A DNA stretch of 37,582 nt from Deferribacteraceae bacterium (GTDB taxonomy: Bacteria; Chrysiogenota; Deferribacteres; Deferribacterales; JAISNW01). The stretch is taken from positions 1-37,582 of the forward strand of contig JAIRQX010000100.1 of the NCBI GenBank assembly GCA_031256375.1, in the 5' to 3' direction. Each line of letters starts with the position of its first letter. The first letter of the stretch is position 1. Made by a program: the position numbers and the translations under genes. This document shows positions 17,002 to 26,919 of this stretch, one piece after another. The notes beneath the pieces are model-generated. The model saw nothing but the letters and a program-made list of their open reading frames with translations. It had not been told where the DNA came from and did not search any database.

Positions 17002-17541
17002 GTGAAAAACATGATAATTGCTTCCAGATATGCCAACGCGCTATATGAAGAGGCAAAAACGGCAGGTCTTGTTAATGAGGTTGTTCAGGATCTGCGTCAA
17101 TTAAAAGACCTTACCGAACAGAACAAAGATTTTGAGGCGTTCTTAAACAGCATTGTTATTTCAACCGCTGATAAGTTAAATGTGATTAATGCCATAGGCA
17201 AATCAGGCAAAATAAACCGTCTTACTTATGCGTTTCTTGTGGCGCTGACCAAAAATAAACGTCTGGATATTCTTTCAGAAACAGCGCTGGCAATTAACAA
17301 ACGTATAAGTGAGGAAAGGGGCGAGATGGAGGTTTATGTCAGTTATGCCTCATCAGCGGAGGATTACATCAGAACTGCTCTGATAGAACGTCTTTCCGCG
17401 TTGACCAAGAAAAAGGTGATTCTTAAAGAGTCGGTGGACAGTGCGCTTTTGGGCGGAATGCGTATATTGATAGGGAACACGCTTTATGATATGAGTGTTA
17501 AAGGGCGGCTGGAAGCTCTTAAAAATCAGATTGCAAAATAG
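17002..17541 (+). CDS. atpH: ATP synthase F1 subunit delta
   Basis: The protein has 179 residues. The N-terminal ASRYANALYEEAK motif and the C-terminal segment DSALLGGMRILIGNTLYDMSV are typical of delta/OSCP proteins, which link the top of F1 to the b stalk. The GTG at 17002 lies after GGAGAG near the end of atpF. The length is standard and there is no oddity. Confidence 0.93.
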   Translation: MKNMIIASRYANALYEEAKTAGLVNEVVQDLRQLKDLTEQNKDFEAFLNSIVISTADKLNVINAIGKSGKINRLTYAFLVALTKNKRLDILSETALAINKRISEERGEMEVYVSYASSAEDYIRTALIERLSALTKKKVILKESVDSALLGGMRILIGNTLYDMSVKGRLEALKNQIAK

Positions 17542-17567
17542 CACATATATAAGGAGAGTTACGCTTT

Positions 17568-19076
17568 ATGCAGATTAAAGCCGATGAAATCAGCCAGATT
17601 ATACGGGATCAGATCAAGAATTTTGATCAGAAAGTAGAAATGGCGGAAATAGGCACCGTGATTAGCGCGGGCGACGGTATAGCCAAAATTTACGGACTTG
17701 ATAACATTATGGCAGGGGAACTTGTGGAGTTTCCTCATGATACTTTCGGCATGGTTCTTAACCTTGAGGAAGAGAGTGTTGGCGTAGTTATTCTTGGTAA
17801 TTACGACCACATCAAAGAGGGGGAAACGGTTAAACGCACAGGGCGCATAGCGTCTGTTCCCGTAGGCGAAGCTCTTATAGGGCGTGTGGTTTCGCCTCTC
17901 GGTGAACCGATTGACGGTAAAGGACCTATAAAAGCCGCAAAGATGGATGTTATTGAAAAGATCGCTCCCGGTATCCTTTCCCGCCGCTCTGTTTATGAGC
18001 CGGTTCAGACAGGTATCAAGGCTATTGACTCTATGATTCCGATTGGGCGCGGACAGAGGGAGCTTATAATAGGAGACCGCCAGACCGGAAAAACTGCCGT
18101 TGCGGTGGACACAATTATTAATCAGAAAGGTCAGAACATGATCTGTGTTTACGTTGCGGTCGGACAGAAAAGATCCACTGTTGCCAACGTAGTGGAAACA
18201 CTTGAAAAATACGGGGCTATGGAATATACGATAGTTGTGGCGGCTACAGCCAGCGAATCTGCGCCATTACAGTTTATCGCGCCGCTGGCGGGTTGTACGA
18301 TGGGGGAATATTTCCGTGACAACGGGAAGCACGCCCTGCTCATATACGATGATCTTTCAAAACATGCTACTGCATACAGGCAGATGTCCCTTCTGCTCCG
18401 CCGCCCGCCCGGCAGGGAGGCTTATCCGGGTGATGTATTTTATCTTCATTCACGCCTTCTTGAGCGCGCCGCTAAATTAAGTGACGAGTTGGGCGGGGGT
18501 TCGCTTACTGCCCTTCCTATAATTGAAACTCAGGCGGGTGACGTATCTGCGTACATACCTACAAACGTTATCTCCATTACTGACGGACAGATATTCCTTG
18601 AAACAGACCTCTTTTTCAGCGGTTTCCGCCCGGCGGTAAATGCTGGGATATCTGTTTCGCGGGTGGGTGGTAGCGCGCAAATTAAAGCTATGAAGCAGGT
18701 TTCAGGGCGGTTGCGTCTTGATCTTGCCCAATACCGCGCTATGGCGGCTTTTGCTCAGTTCGGGAGTGATCTGGATTCTGCCACACAGGCGCAGCTTACA
18801 AGGGGTAGCCGTCTTATGGAACTTCTTAAGCAGCCTCAATATAAACCCGTGTCTGTCCATAATCAGATTGCCATACTTTTTGCCGGTATCAACGGATTCT
18901 TAGATGATGTACCGCTTAAATATATTGCCAAATTTGAGCAGGAATATATCGGCTATCTGACAGCAAACAAACCGGATATATTGTCAGAGATTACAAATAA
19001 GAAGGCTATTTCAGACGAGCTTGCCGCAAAGATGAAATCAGCGTTGACTGAATTTAAAAAACAGTTTGCAGAGTAA
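17568..19076 (+). CDS. atpA: ATP synthase F1 subunit alpha
   Basis: This 502-residue protein is the non-catalytic nucleotide-binding subunit of the alpha3beta3 head. The Walker A motif GDRQTGKT is near residues 169-176. [20 protein letters not shown] and the [18 protein letters not shown] segment are diagnostic of alpha. The length is exactly typical. AAGGAG precedes the ATG at a good distance. The enzyme makes or uses ATP with the proton or sodium gradient across the inner membrane. Confidence 0.98.
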   Translation: MQIKADEISQIIRDQIKNFDQKVEMAEIGTVISAGDGIAKIYGLDNIMAGELVEFPHDTFGMVLNLEEESVGVVILGNYDHIKEGETVKRTGRIASVPVGEALIGRVVSPLGEPIDGKGPIKAAKMDVIEKIAPGILSRRSVYEPVQTGIKAIDSMIPIGRGQRELIIGDRQTGKTAVAVDTIINQKGQNMICVYVAVGQKRSTVANVVETLEKYGAMEYTIVVAATASESAPLQFIAPLAGCTMGEYFRDNGKHALLIYDDLSKHATAYRQMSLLLRRPPGREAYPGDVFYLHSRLLERAAKLSDELGGGSLTALPIIETQAGDVSAYIPTNVISITDGQIFLETDLFFSGFRPAVNAGISVSRVGGSAQIKAMKQVSGRLRLDLAQYRAMAAFAQFGSDLDSATQAQLTRGSRLMELLKQPQYKPVSVHNQIAILFAGINGFLDDVPLKYIAKFEQEYIGYLTANKPDILSEITNKKAISDELAAKMKSALTEFKKQFAE

Positions 19077-19110
19077 TTTGTATTTACCATGATAAAAAAT
19101 TGAGGCGGAT

Positions 19111-19965
19111 ATGGCCGGAACAAAAAATATTAAGCGCCAGATAGTTTCAGTAAAGAATACGCAGAAGGTCACTAAGGCAATGAAGATGGTTTCCGCTGCG
19201 AAAATGAGGCGCGCAAACGAGGCGATGCAAGCGACAAACCCTTATGCGGCGAAGATTAAAGAAGTTGCTGTACACCTTTCGGGACTCAGCGGTGATAATG
19301 AACCCCATCCTTATATGATTGCGAGGAAAGAGGTAAAAAATATAGCTCTCCTTCTTATCAACTCAGACAGAGGACTTTGCGGGGCTTTTAACTCTAACGT
19401 TGTTCGTATGGCTACCAGATTTAGAGAGGAACATCCCGGAAAAACGCTGAAGTTATTTATAGTCGGAAAGAACGCTTACGATTATTTTAAAAAACAACCG
19501 CATGAAATTATTGAGAAATGGACGTCTCTGGGCGGCAAAATATCGTATGATACGGCTAAACGTATAAGTGACAGCGTAACGGACTCTTTTATGAAAGAGA
19601 AGTATGATGAGCTTTATCTGATATATAACGAATTCCGCTCTGTGTCGGTTCAGTATCCTAAGACAGAAAAGATTATGCCGTTATCATTTGAGGGGAGTGA
19701 AACTCAGAGGGATTACCTTTTTGAACCGAAGCCTGCGGAACTTCTGGCGCAAATATTACCGCGGTATGTAACATTTTCCATATATCATAAGTTGCTGGAA
19801 TCAGCGGCGGGAGAACACGGAGCGCGGATGGTGGCAATGGATAACGCAACCCGCAGCGCTGACGATATGGTAAAAAAACTTACACTTAACTATAACAAGG
19901 CGCGTCAGGCTGCGATTACAAAAGATTTGCTGGATATAGTAAACGGCGCGGAAGCGTTGAAGTAG
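19111..19965 (+). CDS. atpG: ATP synthase F1 subunit gamma
   Basis: This 284-residue protein is the central rotor shaft. The N-terminal coiled-coil helix contains IKRQIVSVKNTQKVTKAMKM. The Rossmann-like middle contains LLINSDRGLCGAFNSN. The C-terminal helix has GARMVAMDNATRSADDMV, a strongly conserved gamma signature. The length is normal. After its stop there is an unusual 511-base interval before atpD, occupied by an unrelated gene. Confidence 0.97.
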   Translation: MAGTKNIKRQIVSVKNTQKVTKAMKMVSAAKMRRANEAMQATNPYAAKIKEVAVHLSGLSGDNEPHPYMIARKEVKNIALLLINSDRGLCGAFNSNVVRMATRFREEHPGKTLKLFIVGKNAYDYFKKQPHEIIEKWTSLGGKISYDTAKRISDSVTDSFMKEKYDELYLIYNEFRSVSVQYPKTEKIMPLSFEGSETQRDYLFEPKPAELLAQILPRYVTFSIYHKLLESAAGEHGARMVAMDNATRSADDMVKKLTLNYNKARQAAITKDLLDIVNGAEALK

Positions 19966-20008
19966 CAAAACGGTAACGAAGTTAAAAAAGAGACCGAAAT
20001 AATATTTT

Positions 20009-20440
20009 ATGGGTTACTTTTATACGTTAAGGAAAGTTTTAATTGTGAAGATGATTCTGACATACTTATTTTTGATTGGGTGTGGCGATGATTCATCGGC
20101 TGAAACTTCTGTAGGAAGTGATTCCGGAGCTGTTACCATTGATTGTATTCAGGAGGATATTCAAGATGAGGATTCTCAGTCTCGCTCTAGCTCATGTGTT
20201 GCTTATTTCATCAATGATAGTCCTAACTTGATAAATATAAGTTATCCTAGAACGGCAGACTATGATTCGACATCTGAATTACAGACCATTGTCTGTGGCT
20301 ATTACGCTTGCGGGGGAGCTTTATACAGTGGAACAACTACTAAAATGACCTTTCACTATGGTCGTAGTAAAACTATTAATTTTACTGCTACAGGTATGGT
20401 AAGTTACAGAATAAAGTTAGGGGAAGTTACTTTTTACTGA
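20009..20440 (+). CDS. predicted lipoprotein inserted between atpG and atpD, unknown function
   Basis: This is a 143-residue frame with no recognised family. The N-terminus is a lipoprotein signal: basic residues (R8, K9, K14), hydrophobic core ILTYLFL and lipobox LIGC with Cys25. The mature part is Ser/Asp/Glu-rich and holds four cysteines (46, 63, 96, 101), enough for two disulfides. The end is Tyr/Thr-rich and strand-like. It lies 43 bases after atpG and 36 before atpD, where most bacteria have no gene. A second start, GTG at 20045, follows AAGGAAAG and would leave a shorter signal. Codon use looks more AT-rich than the neighbouring atp genes. It is co-transcribed by position; a role in ATP synthase is not implied. 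Confidence 0.6.
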   Translation: MGYFYTLRKVLIVKMILTYLFLIGCGDDSSAETSVGSDSGAVTIDCIQEDIQDEDSQSRSSSCVAYFINDSPNLINISYPRTADYDSTSELQTIVCGYYACGGALYSGTTTKMTFHYGRSKTINFTATGMVSYRIKLGEVTFY

Positions 20441-20476
20441 GATTATAGATAAAATTTTTTATTAGGAGATACATAG

Positions 20477-21883
<1,407 letters not shown>

Positions 21884-21884
21884 T

Positions 21885-22301
21885 ATGTCTGGAAAGCTTT
21901 TTTTGGAGCTTGTTTCACCCGAACGTCTGCTTGTGAGATCTGAAGTTGATGAGGTGTACGCTCCGGGTTCTGAAGGGGATCTCGGTATATTACCGGAGCA
22001 CACGGCGTTTATCTGTTCTTTGCGTTCGGGGGAATTTAGGTTTTATATAGGCGATAATGTGGAGTATGTTGCGCTGGACGGCGGTTTTATGGAAGTGGTT
22101 GATAATAAAGTGACGGTACTAGCGGATGGCGCTGAACTCGGCAGGGAAATCAATGTAAGCGAAGTTTTACGCCGCAAACTTGTAGCCGAAAAAGATGTTG
22201 AAGATGCCCGCCAGAAAGACAACATTGATTTTACAACTGCTGAAGCAAAACTGATGAAGGAAATTATCAGAATTAACGTTGCCGGCAAATATAAAACGTA
22301 A
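21885..22301 (+). CDS. atpC: ATP synthase F1 subunit epsilon
   Basis: The protein has 138 residues. An N-terminal beta-sandwich (LELVSPERLLVRSEVDEVYA, GDLGILPEHTAF) and a C-terminal pair of helices match epsilon, which couples the shaft to the c ring and can inhibit ATP hydrolysis. It is the last gene of the operon and a hairpin follows 30 bases later. The genes for subunits a and c are not in the window. Confidence 0.95.
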   Translation: MSGKLFLELVSPERLLVRSEVDEVYAPGSEGDLGILPEHTAFICSLRSGEFRFYIGDNVEYVALDGGFMEVVDNKVTVLADGAELGREINVSEVLRRKLVAEKDVEDARQKDNIDFTTAEAKLMKEIIRINVAGKYKT

Positions 22302-22331
22302 ACTTACAGTATTCAACGGTTCTTTTATATC

Positions 22332-22350
22332 GGGCGACCAGCGGTCGCCC
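22332..22350 (+). terminator. hairpin after atpC
   Basis: GGGCGACC pairs perfectly with GGTCGCCC around a three-base loop (AGC). It lies between the end of the ATP synthase operon and a convergent gene. No T run follows, so it may be a repeat-type hairpin or a transcript-stabilising stem rather than a classical intrinsic terminator. Confidence 0.5.
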
Positions 22351-22488
22351 CTGCGATTCTCAGATTTTAAAAGCAGTTAAACTGCCGCTCGTTTCAACCT
22401 CTATAGCCGCTTGAAACTTCTTAATCTATAGTGGAATTATTATATTCATAACTCCGTTCCAGTAGAACGCGAGAAAATGGCAGAAATG

Positions 22489-23070
22489 CTATAACTCCAT
22501 AAAATCTTCGATAGTCATCTGCCGCGGGGTTTTTATTGTTACTTTGTGACTATCCGTTAATGAGTGTTTTTCTTTCAGTTCCGCCATTATTTTTCGCAGA
22601 TTCAGGCGGTAGTATTCATTGGCATACATATCATTTTTATAGAGCGTCAGAAGTTTGCCGTTAAGATGCGGATATTCCCGTCTTATAAAGGCAAAAAAAA
22701 CTTTTCTTGTACTGCTTCTAAGATTTAATGTAGCGTTAAGGAGATAATGTATTCCGGCCTCCTTCCCCCTGCGCAACAGTTCATCGAGCTCTTCCGCATT
22801 ATCTGTAATATATGGTATAATAGGCATACAGTGCAGACCTATTGATGCGTTTGTTTTACCAAACTCTTTAAGCAATCTGAATCTTTCCTCTGATGAAGAT
22901 GCTGAAGGTTCAATTAACCTTCTTTTTTTTTCATCAATAGTGGGTGTAGACGGCAAAACAGTATTTGCATCCATGCCCGCAGCCTCGGTAAAGGTTAAGA
23001 TCCCATTTGTACGGAAGCCAGCTTGAATTAAGTCTGTTAAGCGCATTTTTGCATATAATTTCCTGTACAC
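22489..23070 (-). pseudogene. C-terminal fragment of a radical-SAM (SPL-like) protein
   Basis: This is a 193-residue frame that matches the second half of the spore-photoproduct-lyase-like radical-SAM family. TIDEKKRRLIEPSASSSEER and ASIGLHCMPIIPYITDNAEE resemble the middle of that family, and YLLNATLNLRSSTRK and REYPHL the end. The N-terminal half with the CxxxCxxC iron-sulfur cluster is missing; the frame starts instead at GTG 23070 with a short unrelated sequence. The dprA gene lies 14 bases upstream, leaving no room for the missing part. The fragment cannot perform radical chemistry and is most likely a remnant, though it could still be translated. Family assignment is by pattern recognition only. 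Confidence 0.6.
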
Positions 23071-23084
23071 AAAATTGAAATATT

Positions 23085-24179
23085 TTATGAGGGGGTATAT
23101 CTGCCATTGCCCGTTTTTTTTATCTTCCCTTCTAGTTCCATACTGAAGAGAATCGTTGTAAGTTTCGTATAATCAATGCCTGTGCTTATTACAAGTTCAT
23201 CAGCAGTCAAAGGCTCAATGCTTATCTCATCCCACACATTTTCCTGTTCAGGTGTGTCAAACTCCGGTTTTTGTTTGCAGTTACATACATCTGCCGGTTT
23301 TATGATATGAGAATACTCCTGTATTATGTCATGGTGCGTCTGAACCAGTATAGCGCCGCCCTTTATCAGGCTGTTGGCGGCGTTGTTGGCGGCAAGCGGA
23401 GATATAGGGACGGCAAAAAGATCGCGCCCCTGTTCCAGCGCAAGACGACCGGTAATCAGGGATCCGCTGCGTCCGGATGCCTCAACAATAACCACGCCGC
23501 GGCTTATGCCGCTGATAATACGGTTTCGTTTCGGGAAATTATAACTTTTAGGTTCCACATATAGGCTATATTCGGTGATCAGACAGCCTTTGCGGCAAAT
23601 ATCGCTTATATATTTTGAATGATTTCCCGGATAAATATTTTTTAGTCCGCTCCCCAAAACGGCAATGGTTGAACCATCTGCGCTTAGAGCGCCTAAATGC
23701 GCGCTTATATCTGCTCCGTAAGCCAAACCGCTTGCCACTGCTACTCCGCACTCTGCTAAACCGTTTGCGAGTTTAAACGCCATATCTTCCCCGCTGCGGC
23801 TTACCTTGCGCGCGCCCACAACGGCTATACATAAATCATTAAGGCATCCGGCATATCCAAGTACATATAAAAACAGTGGAGGATCGTATATCTCTTTGAG
23901 AATTGCCGGATAATCCGAGTTTTCAGGAAGCAGCAGTCTGCCGCCCATAGACTCCAGTTCGTTCAACTCTTTTTCGGCAAAAGATGTATCGGCGTTAATT
24001 ATCGCTTCCGCCGCGGCAAGATCAAACCCGAGACTTATAAGCTCTTCAAAAGGCATATCTAAAATTCCGTTCAGGGTACCGCGGACACGTACAATTTCAC
24101 GTAACTTTTGTTCCTGAACTCTTTTTAAGCCGCGCAGTGTAATTGCTGCAATTTGAAGATCTCTTGAGTTACTGTTCAA
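23085..24179 (-). CDS. dprA: DNA-processing protein DprA
   Basis: This 364-residue protein binds incoming single-stranded DNA and loads RecA during natural transformation. An N-terminal helix-hairpin-helix region (residues 10-80) is followed by the Rossmann-like DprA domain with VVGARKVSRSGED, GLAYGADISAHLGAL, STIAVLGSGLKNIYPG, FPKRNRIISGIS and EASGRSGSLITGRLALEQGR. A winged-helix-like C-terminus follows (EPLTADELVISTGIDYTKL). The start is TTG at 24179, overlapping the last 11 bases of lolA, with AAGGAA ahead of it. It follows psd and lolA in one direction. No other competence genes are in the window. Confidence 0.93.
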   Translation of the reverse strand: MNSNSRDLQIAAITLRGLKRVQEQKLREIVRVRGTLNGILDMPFEELISLGFDLAAAEAIINADTSFAEKELNELESMGGRLLLPENSDYPAILKEIYDPPLFLYVLGYAGCLNDLCIAVVGARKVSRSGEDMAFKLANGLAECGVAVASGLAYGADISAHLGALSADGSTIAVLGSGLKNIYPGNHSKYISDICRKGCLITEYSLYVEPKSYNFPKRNRIISGISRGVVIVEASGRSGSLITGRLALEQGRDLFAVPISPLAANNAANSLIKGGAILVQTHHDIIQEYSHIIKPADVCNCKQKPEFDTPEQENVWDEISIEPLTADELVISTGIDYTKLTTILFSMELEGKIKKTGNGRYTPS

Positions 24180-24777
24180 ATATTTCTGTTCCTTCGGGTA
24201 AATTTTTCTGAAACAGTGAGGAATTTATAGACTGGTTCTGTTTAACATTTGAAAATTTTACGGTTATTGTGCTGCCGGCGCTGTCTTTTGAAAATACCTC
24301 TTCAACAATGTTTTTATTCATAGTGATTACAATATTTTCAAGACCCAGACCGGAATGTGGGACTAGAGTAATTGTATTCCCCTTTTCTGATATGCTGAAT
24401 TGCTCCTTAATCTTAGAGCTGTCCAAAAATATTCCCAGAAGGATTCCTGTGGGATCGGAGGCGCTGCGGTTGTCGGTTTTTATCTTTATAAGCTGTTTTA
24501 AAGACTGGCTGTAATGTGTAATCTTACCGGGCTCCAAAAGGTAGTATTCAACAGGGTTTTCATAGTCCCACAGCGCCTTTTCTGAACGTATGATATAAAC
24601 TTTACCTTTATAGGTGAAGTTATCCATCCCTGGATAGTAATTTTCCTGAACAAATTCAGCATAAAATGTTTTCAGTTTCAGAAAAGTGTCAAGCTGCGGC
24701 GTTGTGTTTTTATCCGCTGCAAGCGCAGAGGCGGTAAATTGTGTAATTAAAAATATTGTAATAAATAGTTTCCGCAT
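24169..24777 (-). CDS. lolA: outer-membrane lipoprotein carrier protein LolA
   Basis: The protein has 202 residues. A signal peptide at residues 1-20 (LFITIFLITQFTASALAA) is followed by the LolA fold, recognisable from TFYAEFVQENYYPG, YKGKVYIIRSEKALWDYENP, YYLLEPGKITHYSQ and the later beta segments. LolA ferries lipoproteins across the periplasm from the LolCDE transporter to LolB, so this gene marks the cell as Gram-negative. AGGATATAAAT precedes the ATG. It lies 9 bases after psd and overlaps dprA. Confidence 0.88.
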   Translation of the reverse strand: MRKLFITIFLITQFTASALAADKNTTPQLDTFLKLKTFYAEFVQENYYPGMDNFTYKGKVYIIRSEKALWDYENPVEYYLLEPGKITHYSQSLKQLIKIKTDNRSASDPTGILLGIFLDSSKIKEQFSISEKGNTITLVPHSGLGLENIVITMNKNIVEEVFSKDSAGSTITVKFSNVKQNQSINSSLFQKNLPEGTEIFEQ

Positions 24778-24786
24778 ATTTATATC

Positions 24787-25401
24787 CTATGGCATTGTAG
24801 CGATAACAGATACGCCGGCGGTAACTTTATCGCCCATTTCTACTTCAACGGTCGCATTCTCAGGCAGATAATGATCCACGCGGGAAGAGAACTTAATCAT
24901 CCCTATTCTGTCCCCTTTTGCAACGCTGTCACCTTTTTCAACATAAGAAACCGTGCGTCTTGCGACAAGTCCCGCTATCTGCACAGCGACAATCTCTCCG
25001 TGCGGGGTGTTGATATAAATTTCATTGCGTTCATTGCGTGTGGACGCTTCTGATTTGGCAGCGTTAACAAATCCGCCGTTGATATGTCGCACATCGGTTA
25101 TCGTACCTCCGTAGGGCGCGCGGTTAACATGGACACTGAAAAGGTTCATGAATACGCTTATTTTTTTATATTTGCGACCGTTCAGGAAACTTTCGGAAAT
25201 TTCCACTATTTTACCATCTGCCGCTGAAACAACAACATCTTCATCACCTGGGGTAAGCCTCGCCGGGTCTCTAAAAAACCACAGCATTAACGCCAGAATC
25301 AGAAAAAAAATAAAAACCAGAAACTTTTTTGGCAGAATGGCTATAATGATTAAAATCACCGCTGCCGCTATTATAAATGAGTACCCTTCTTTTGCAAACA
25401 T
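24787..25401 (-). CDS. psd: phosphatidylserine decarboxylase proenzyme, short form
   Basis: This 204-residue enzyme decarboxylates phosphatidylserine to phosphatidylethanolamine at the inner membrane. Two N-terminal hydrophobic segments (residues 8-42) are followed by FFRDPAR, SAADGKIVEI, FMNLFSVHVNRAPYGG and AGLVARRTVSYVEKGD, all family signatures. The autocleavage site, normally FGSRVD in this short subfamily, reads FSSRVD: residue 172 is Ser where Gly is expected, and Ser173 is the residue that would become the pyruvoyl group. Whether maturation still occurs is open. GGAGAG lies ahead of the ATG. No phosphatidylserine synthase gene is adjacent; a dispersed repeat starts 17 bases upstream. 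Confidence 0.9.
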   Translation of the reverse strand: MFAKEGYSFIIAAAVILIIIAILPKKFLVFIFFLILALMLWFFRDPARLTPGDEDVVVSAADGKIVEISESFLNGRKYKKISVFMNLFSVHVNRAPYGGTITDVRHINGGFVNAAKSEASTRNERNEIYINTPHGEIVAVQIAGLVARRTVSYVEKGDSVAKGDRIGMIKFSSRVDHYLPENATVEVEMGDKVTAGVSVIATMP

Positions 25402-25417
25402 AACCTACTCTCCTAAT

Positions 25418-25554
25418 TATAGCAGTTCCGCATAACATTTACCATCTTTGCGGTCGAAATGTTTATTATGAAGCGCGGCAATCCATGTATGTAAATGCTC
25501 CAAATGGATCGCTGCGTCACAGCGTTGCTTGCAATGATAAGCGGAACTGCCATA
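25418..25554. repeat. dispersed palindromic repeat, copy 4 (full length)
   Basis: The ends are TATAGCAGTTCCGC and GCGGAACTGCCATA. The interior has ATGAAGCGCGGCAATCCATG and ATGGATCGCTGCGTCACAGC, which pair. It sits immediately upstream of psd, in its probable promoter region. Confidence 0.85.
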
Positions 25555-25727
25555 GTATTTTAAAAATGAAATATTAAAAACATACGCCTCCGTTACGATA
25601 ATCAGATTGTTTAATGATTGCAAGCAAAAGAATGACGAAAAGATAAAATTAATATCTATTGATAGAATCGCAATTCAGCATACATTTATTGTTAAGAGTT
25701 GCAGTATATATTATTTTGGAGTGTACA

Positions 25728-25895
25728 ATGAAAATAAACCGCAGGAATTTTAGGAAAGGATTATACGCTACACACGTTATAAACACTTTACCATTGGCGC
25801 AATTGTCATGCGCAGCCTATTTTCCTGAAACCCGTAACAGGAAAAAATGGGAAAGCGTTAATATTAAAGAATTTTACATAATTCCAATTTCCTAA
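25728..25895 (+). pseudogene. short frame resembling the start of a Tat-exported protein
   Basis: This is a 55-codon frame from ATG 25728 with TTGGAG eight bases ahead. It begins MKINRRNFRKGLYATHVIN, which resembles a twin-arginine signal (usual pattern S/T-RRxFLK). No hydrophobic core or mature domain of useful length follows. It may be the leftover 5' end of a Tat-exported redox protein stranded between two repeat copies, or a chance frame. The 348 bases between the two repeats hold nothing else I can identify. Confidence 0.25.
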
Positions 25896-25902
25896 AGCAT
25901 TT

Positions 25903-26039
25903 TATAACAGTTCCGCATTACACAGACCGTATTTACGAGCGGAATGTTTTTTATGAAGCGCGGCAATCCATGCAGGTAAAAGCCCAAACTGGATTGCTTC
26001 GTCACTGCGTTCCTCGCAATGACGAGTGGAACTGCTATA
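25903..26039. repeat. dispersed palindromic repeat, copy 5 (full length)
   Basis: The ends are TATAACAGTTCCGC and GAGTGGAACTGCTATA. The interior has TGAAGCGCGGCAATCCATGC and GGATTGCTTCGTCACTGCG, which pair. It lies downstream of the DnaQ-like gene. Confidence 0.88.
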
Positions 26040-26122
26040 CTGAACCACCCTCCTGTGCGTCAGAAAATGATATAAAAGGTTAAATATTTTGTCCAATCTC
26101 ATGAAATGCGCTCCCGATTAAA

Positions 26123-26635
26123 TCAGCTTTTTAAACGCCTGCCGCTGCGTATTGCTGCGAGGAATATTTCTGCGCACGCTCTGGCGTCATACAGCGCGTT
26201 ATGGTGTTTTTTAAGCTCAATGCCCAGATGTTTACAACAGGTGTCAAGTTTGGCGTTTTCAAAAGCGCCTCTCCATGTTTTTACTGTGCAATAAGTTTTG
26301 AACTCCATATCCAGACCGCAAAACTCTTTCAGGCAAGTACGCAGACATCTCATATCAAACGCTGCAAAATGCGCTACAAGCGTTTGCCCTTCAACAAAAT
26401 GCTTCCATTTCAGGTAACTTTCAGCAAATGAAGGCGCATTTACTGTATCTTTCGGGTAAATGCCGTGTATGGTTTCGCTAAACCACCGCCATATATAGTT
26501 ATTCGGCGGTCTGATAAGCCCGTTGTACTCATTTACAATAAGACCGTTTTCCACCCTGACCAGTCCAACCTGACAGACAGAATTATGGGCTTTAGTTGCA
26601 GTTTCAAAATCAATAGCGGTAAAATCAAGGGACAT
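26123..26635 (-). CDS. DnaQ-like 3'-5' exonuclease (DEDDh family)
   Basis: The protein has about 170 residues. The motif FTAIDFETA near the N-terminus carries the first Asp and Glu. LVAHFAAFDMRCL carries the second Asp, and HHNALYDARACAEIF carries the His and last Asp of the DEDDh active site. These enzymes remove nucleotides from DNA or RNA ends. This protein resembles the stand-alone exonuclease group, also annotated as DNA polymerase III epsilon-like, rather than a full epsilon subunit. The ATG at 26635 is preferred because GGGG lies 6 bases ahead; an upstream ATG at 26656 adds seven residues. Repeat copies flank the gene on both sides, and its promoter region overlaps one. Confidence 0.85.
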   Translation of the reverse strand: MSLDFTAIDFETATKAHNSVCQVGLVRVENGLIVNEYNGLIRPPNNYIWRWFSETIHGIYPKDTVNAPSFAESYLKWKHFVEGQTLVAHFAAFDMRCLRTCLKEFCGLDMEFKTYCTVKTWRGAFENAKLDTCCKHLGIELKKHHNALYDARACAEIFLAAIRSGRRLKS

Positions 26636-26678
26636 AATAACCCCGTTAATTTGCATCCTGTTCGTAACATATCAAAAC

Positions 26679-26693
26679 GACAAAATATGTCGC
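26679..26693. repeat. 15-base dyad, left member of an inverted pair
   Basis: GACAAAATATGTCGC at 26679-26693 is repeated in perfect inverted orientation at 26868-26882. Each member is itself a near palindrome (CGACA/TGTCG arms). The pair brackets repeat copy 6 and lies upstream of the DnaQ-like gene. Confidence 0.55.
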
Positions 26694-26695
26694 AA

Positions 26696-26832
26696 TATAG
26701 CAGTTCCACTCGTCTTTGCGAGGAACGCAGTGACGAAGCAATCCAGTGTAAGCCTTTATTTGCATGGATTGCCACGCTTCATAAAAAACATTCCGCTCGC
26801 AAAGACGGTTAATGTATTATGGAACTGCTATA
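26696..26832. repeat. dispersed palindromic repeat, copy 6 (full length, best preserved)
   Basis: The ends TATAGCAGTTCCA and TGGAACTGCTATA are perfect inverted copies of 13 bases. The arms GTCTTTGCGAGGAACGCAGT and ACATTCCGCTCGCAAAGACG continue the pairing. CGAAGCAATCCA pairs with TGGATTGCCACGCTTC near the loop. The element could form a hairpin along almost its whole length. Confidence 0.9.
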
Positions 26833-26867
26833 TTGAAAAAATTTTTTATTTAATTTTATTCTTTATA

Positions 26868-26882
26868 GCGACATATTTTGTC
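26868..26882. repeat. 15-base dyad, right member of an inverted pair
   Basis: GCGACATATTTTGTC is the exact reverse complement of 26679-26693. The two flank repeat copy 6. Confidence 0.55.
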
Positions 26883-26919
26883 ACATCTTTGCTGTATAAC
26901 ATTGCACTGAATTGCAACG

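Noticed and set aside
25417-26102. Two minus-strand frames of 66-68 residues sharing WIAALHNKH/WIAALHKKH and AELL endings
   Set aside because: They lie wholly or largely inside repeat copies and are translations of the repeat; similarity between them comes from the DNA repeat, not from a protein family.
26465-26812. A 115-residue plus-strand frame over the DnaQ-like gene and repeat copy 6
   Set aside because: It is antisense to a well-supported gene and its end is repeat sequence (SSSTRLCEERSDEAIQ pattern), a common false prediction.
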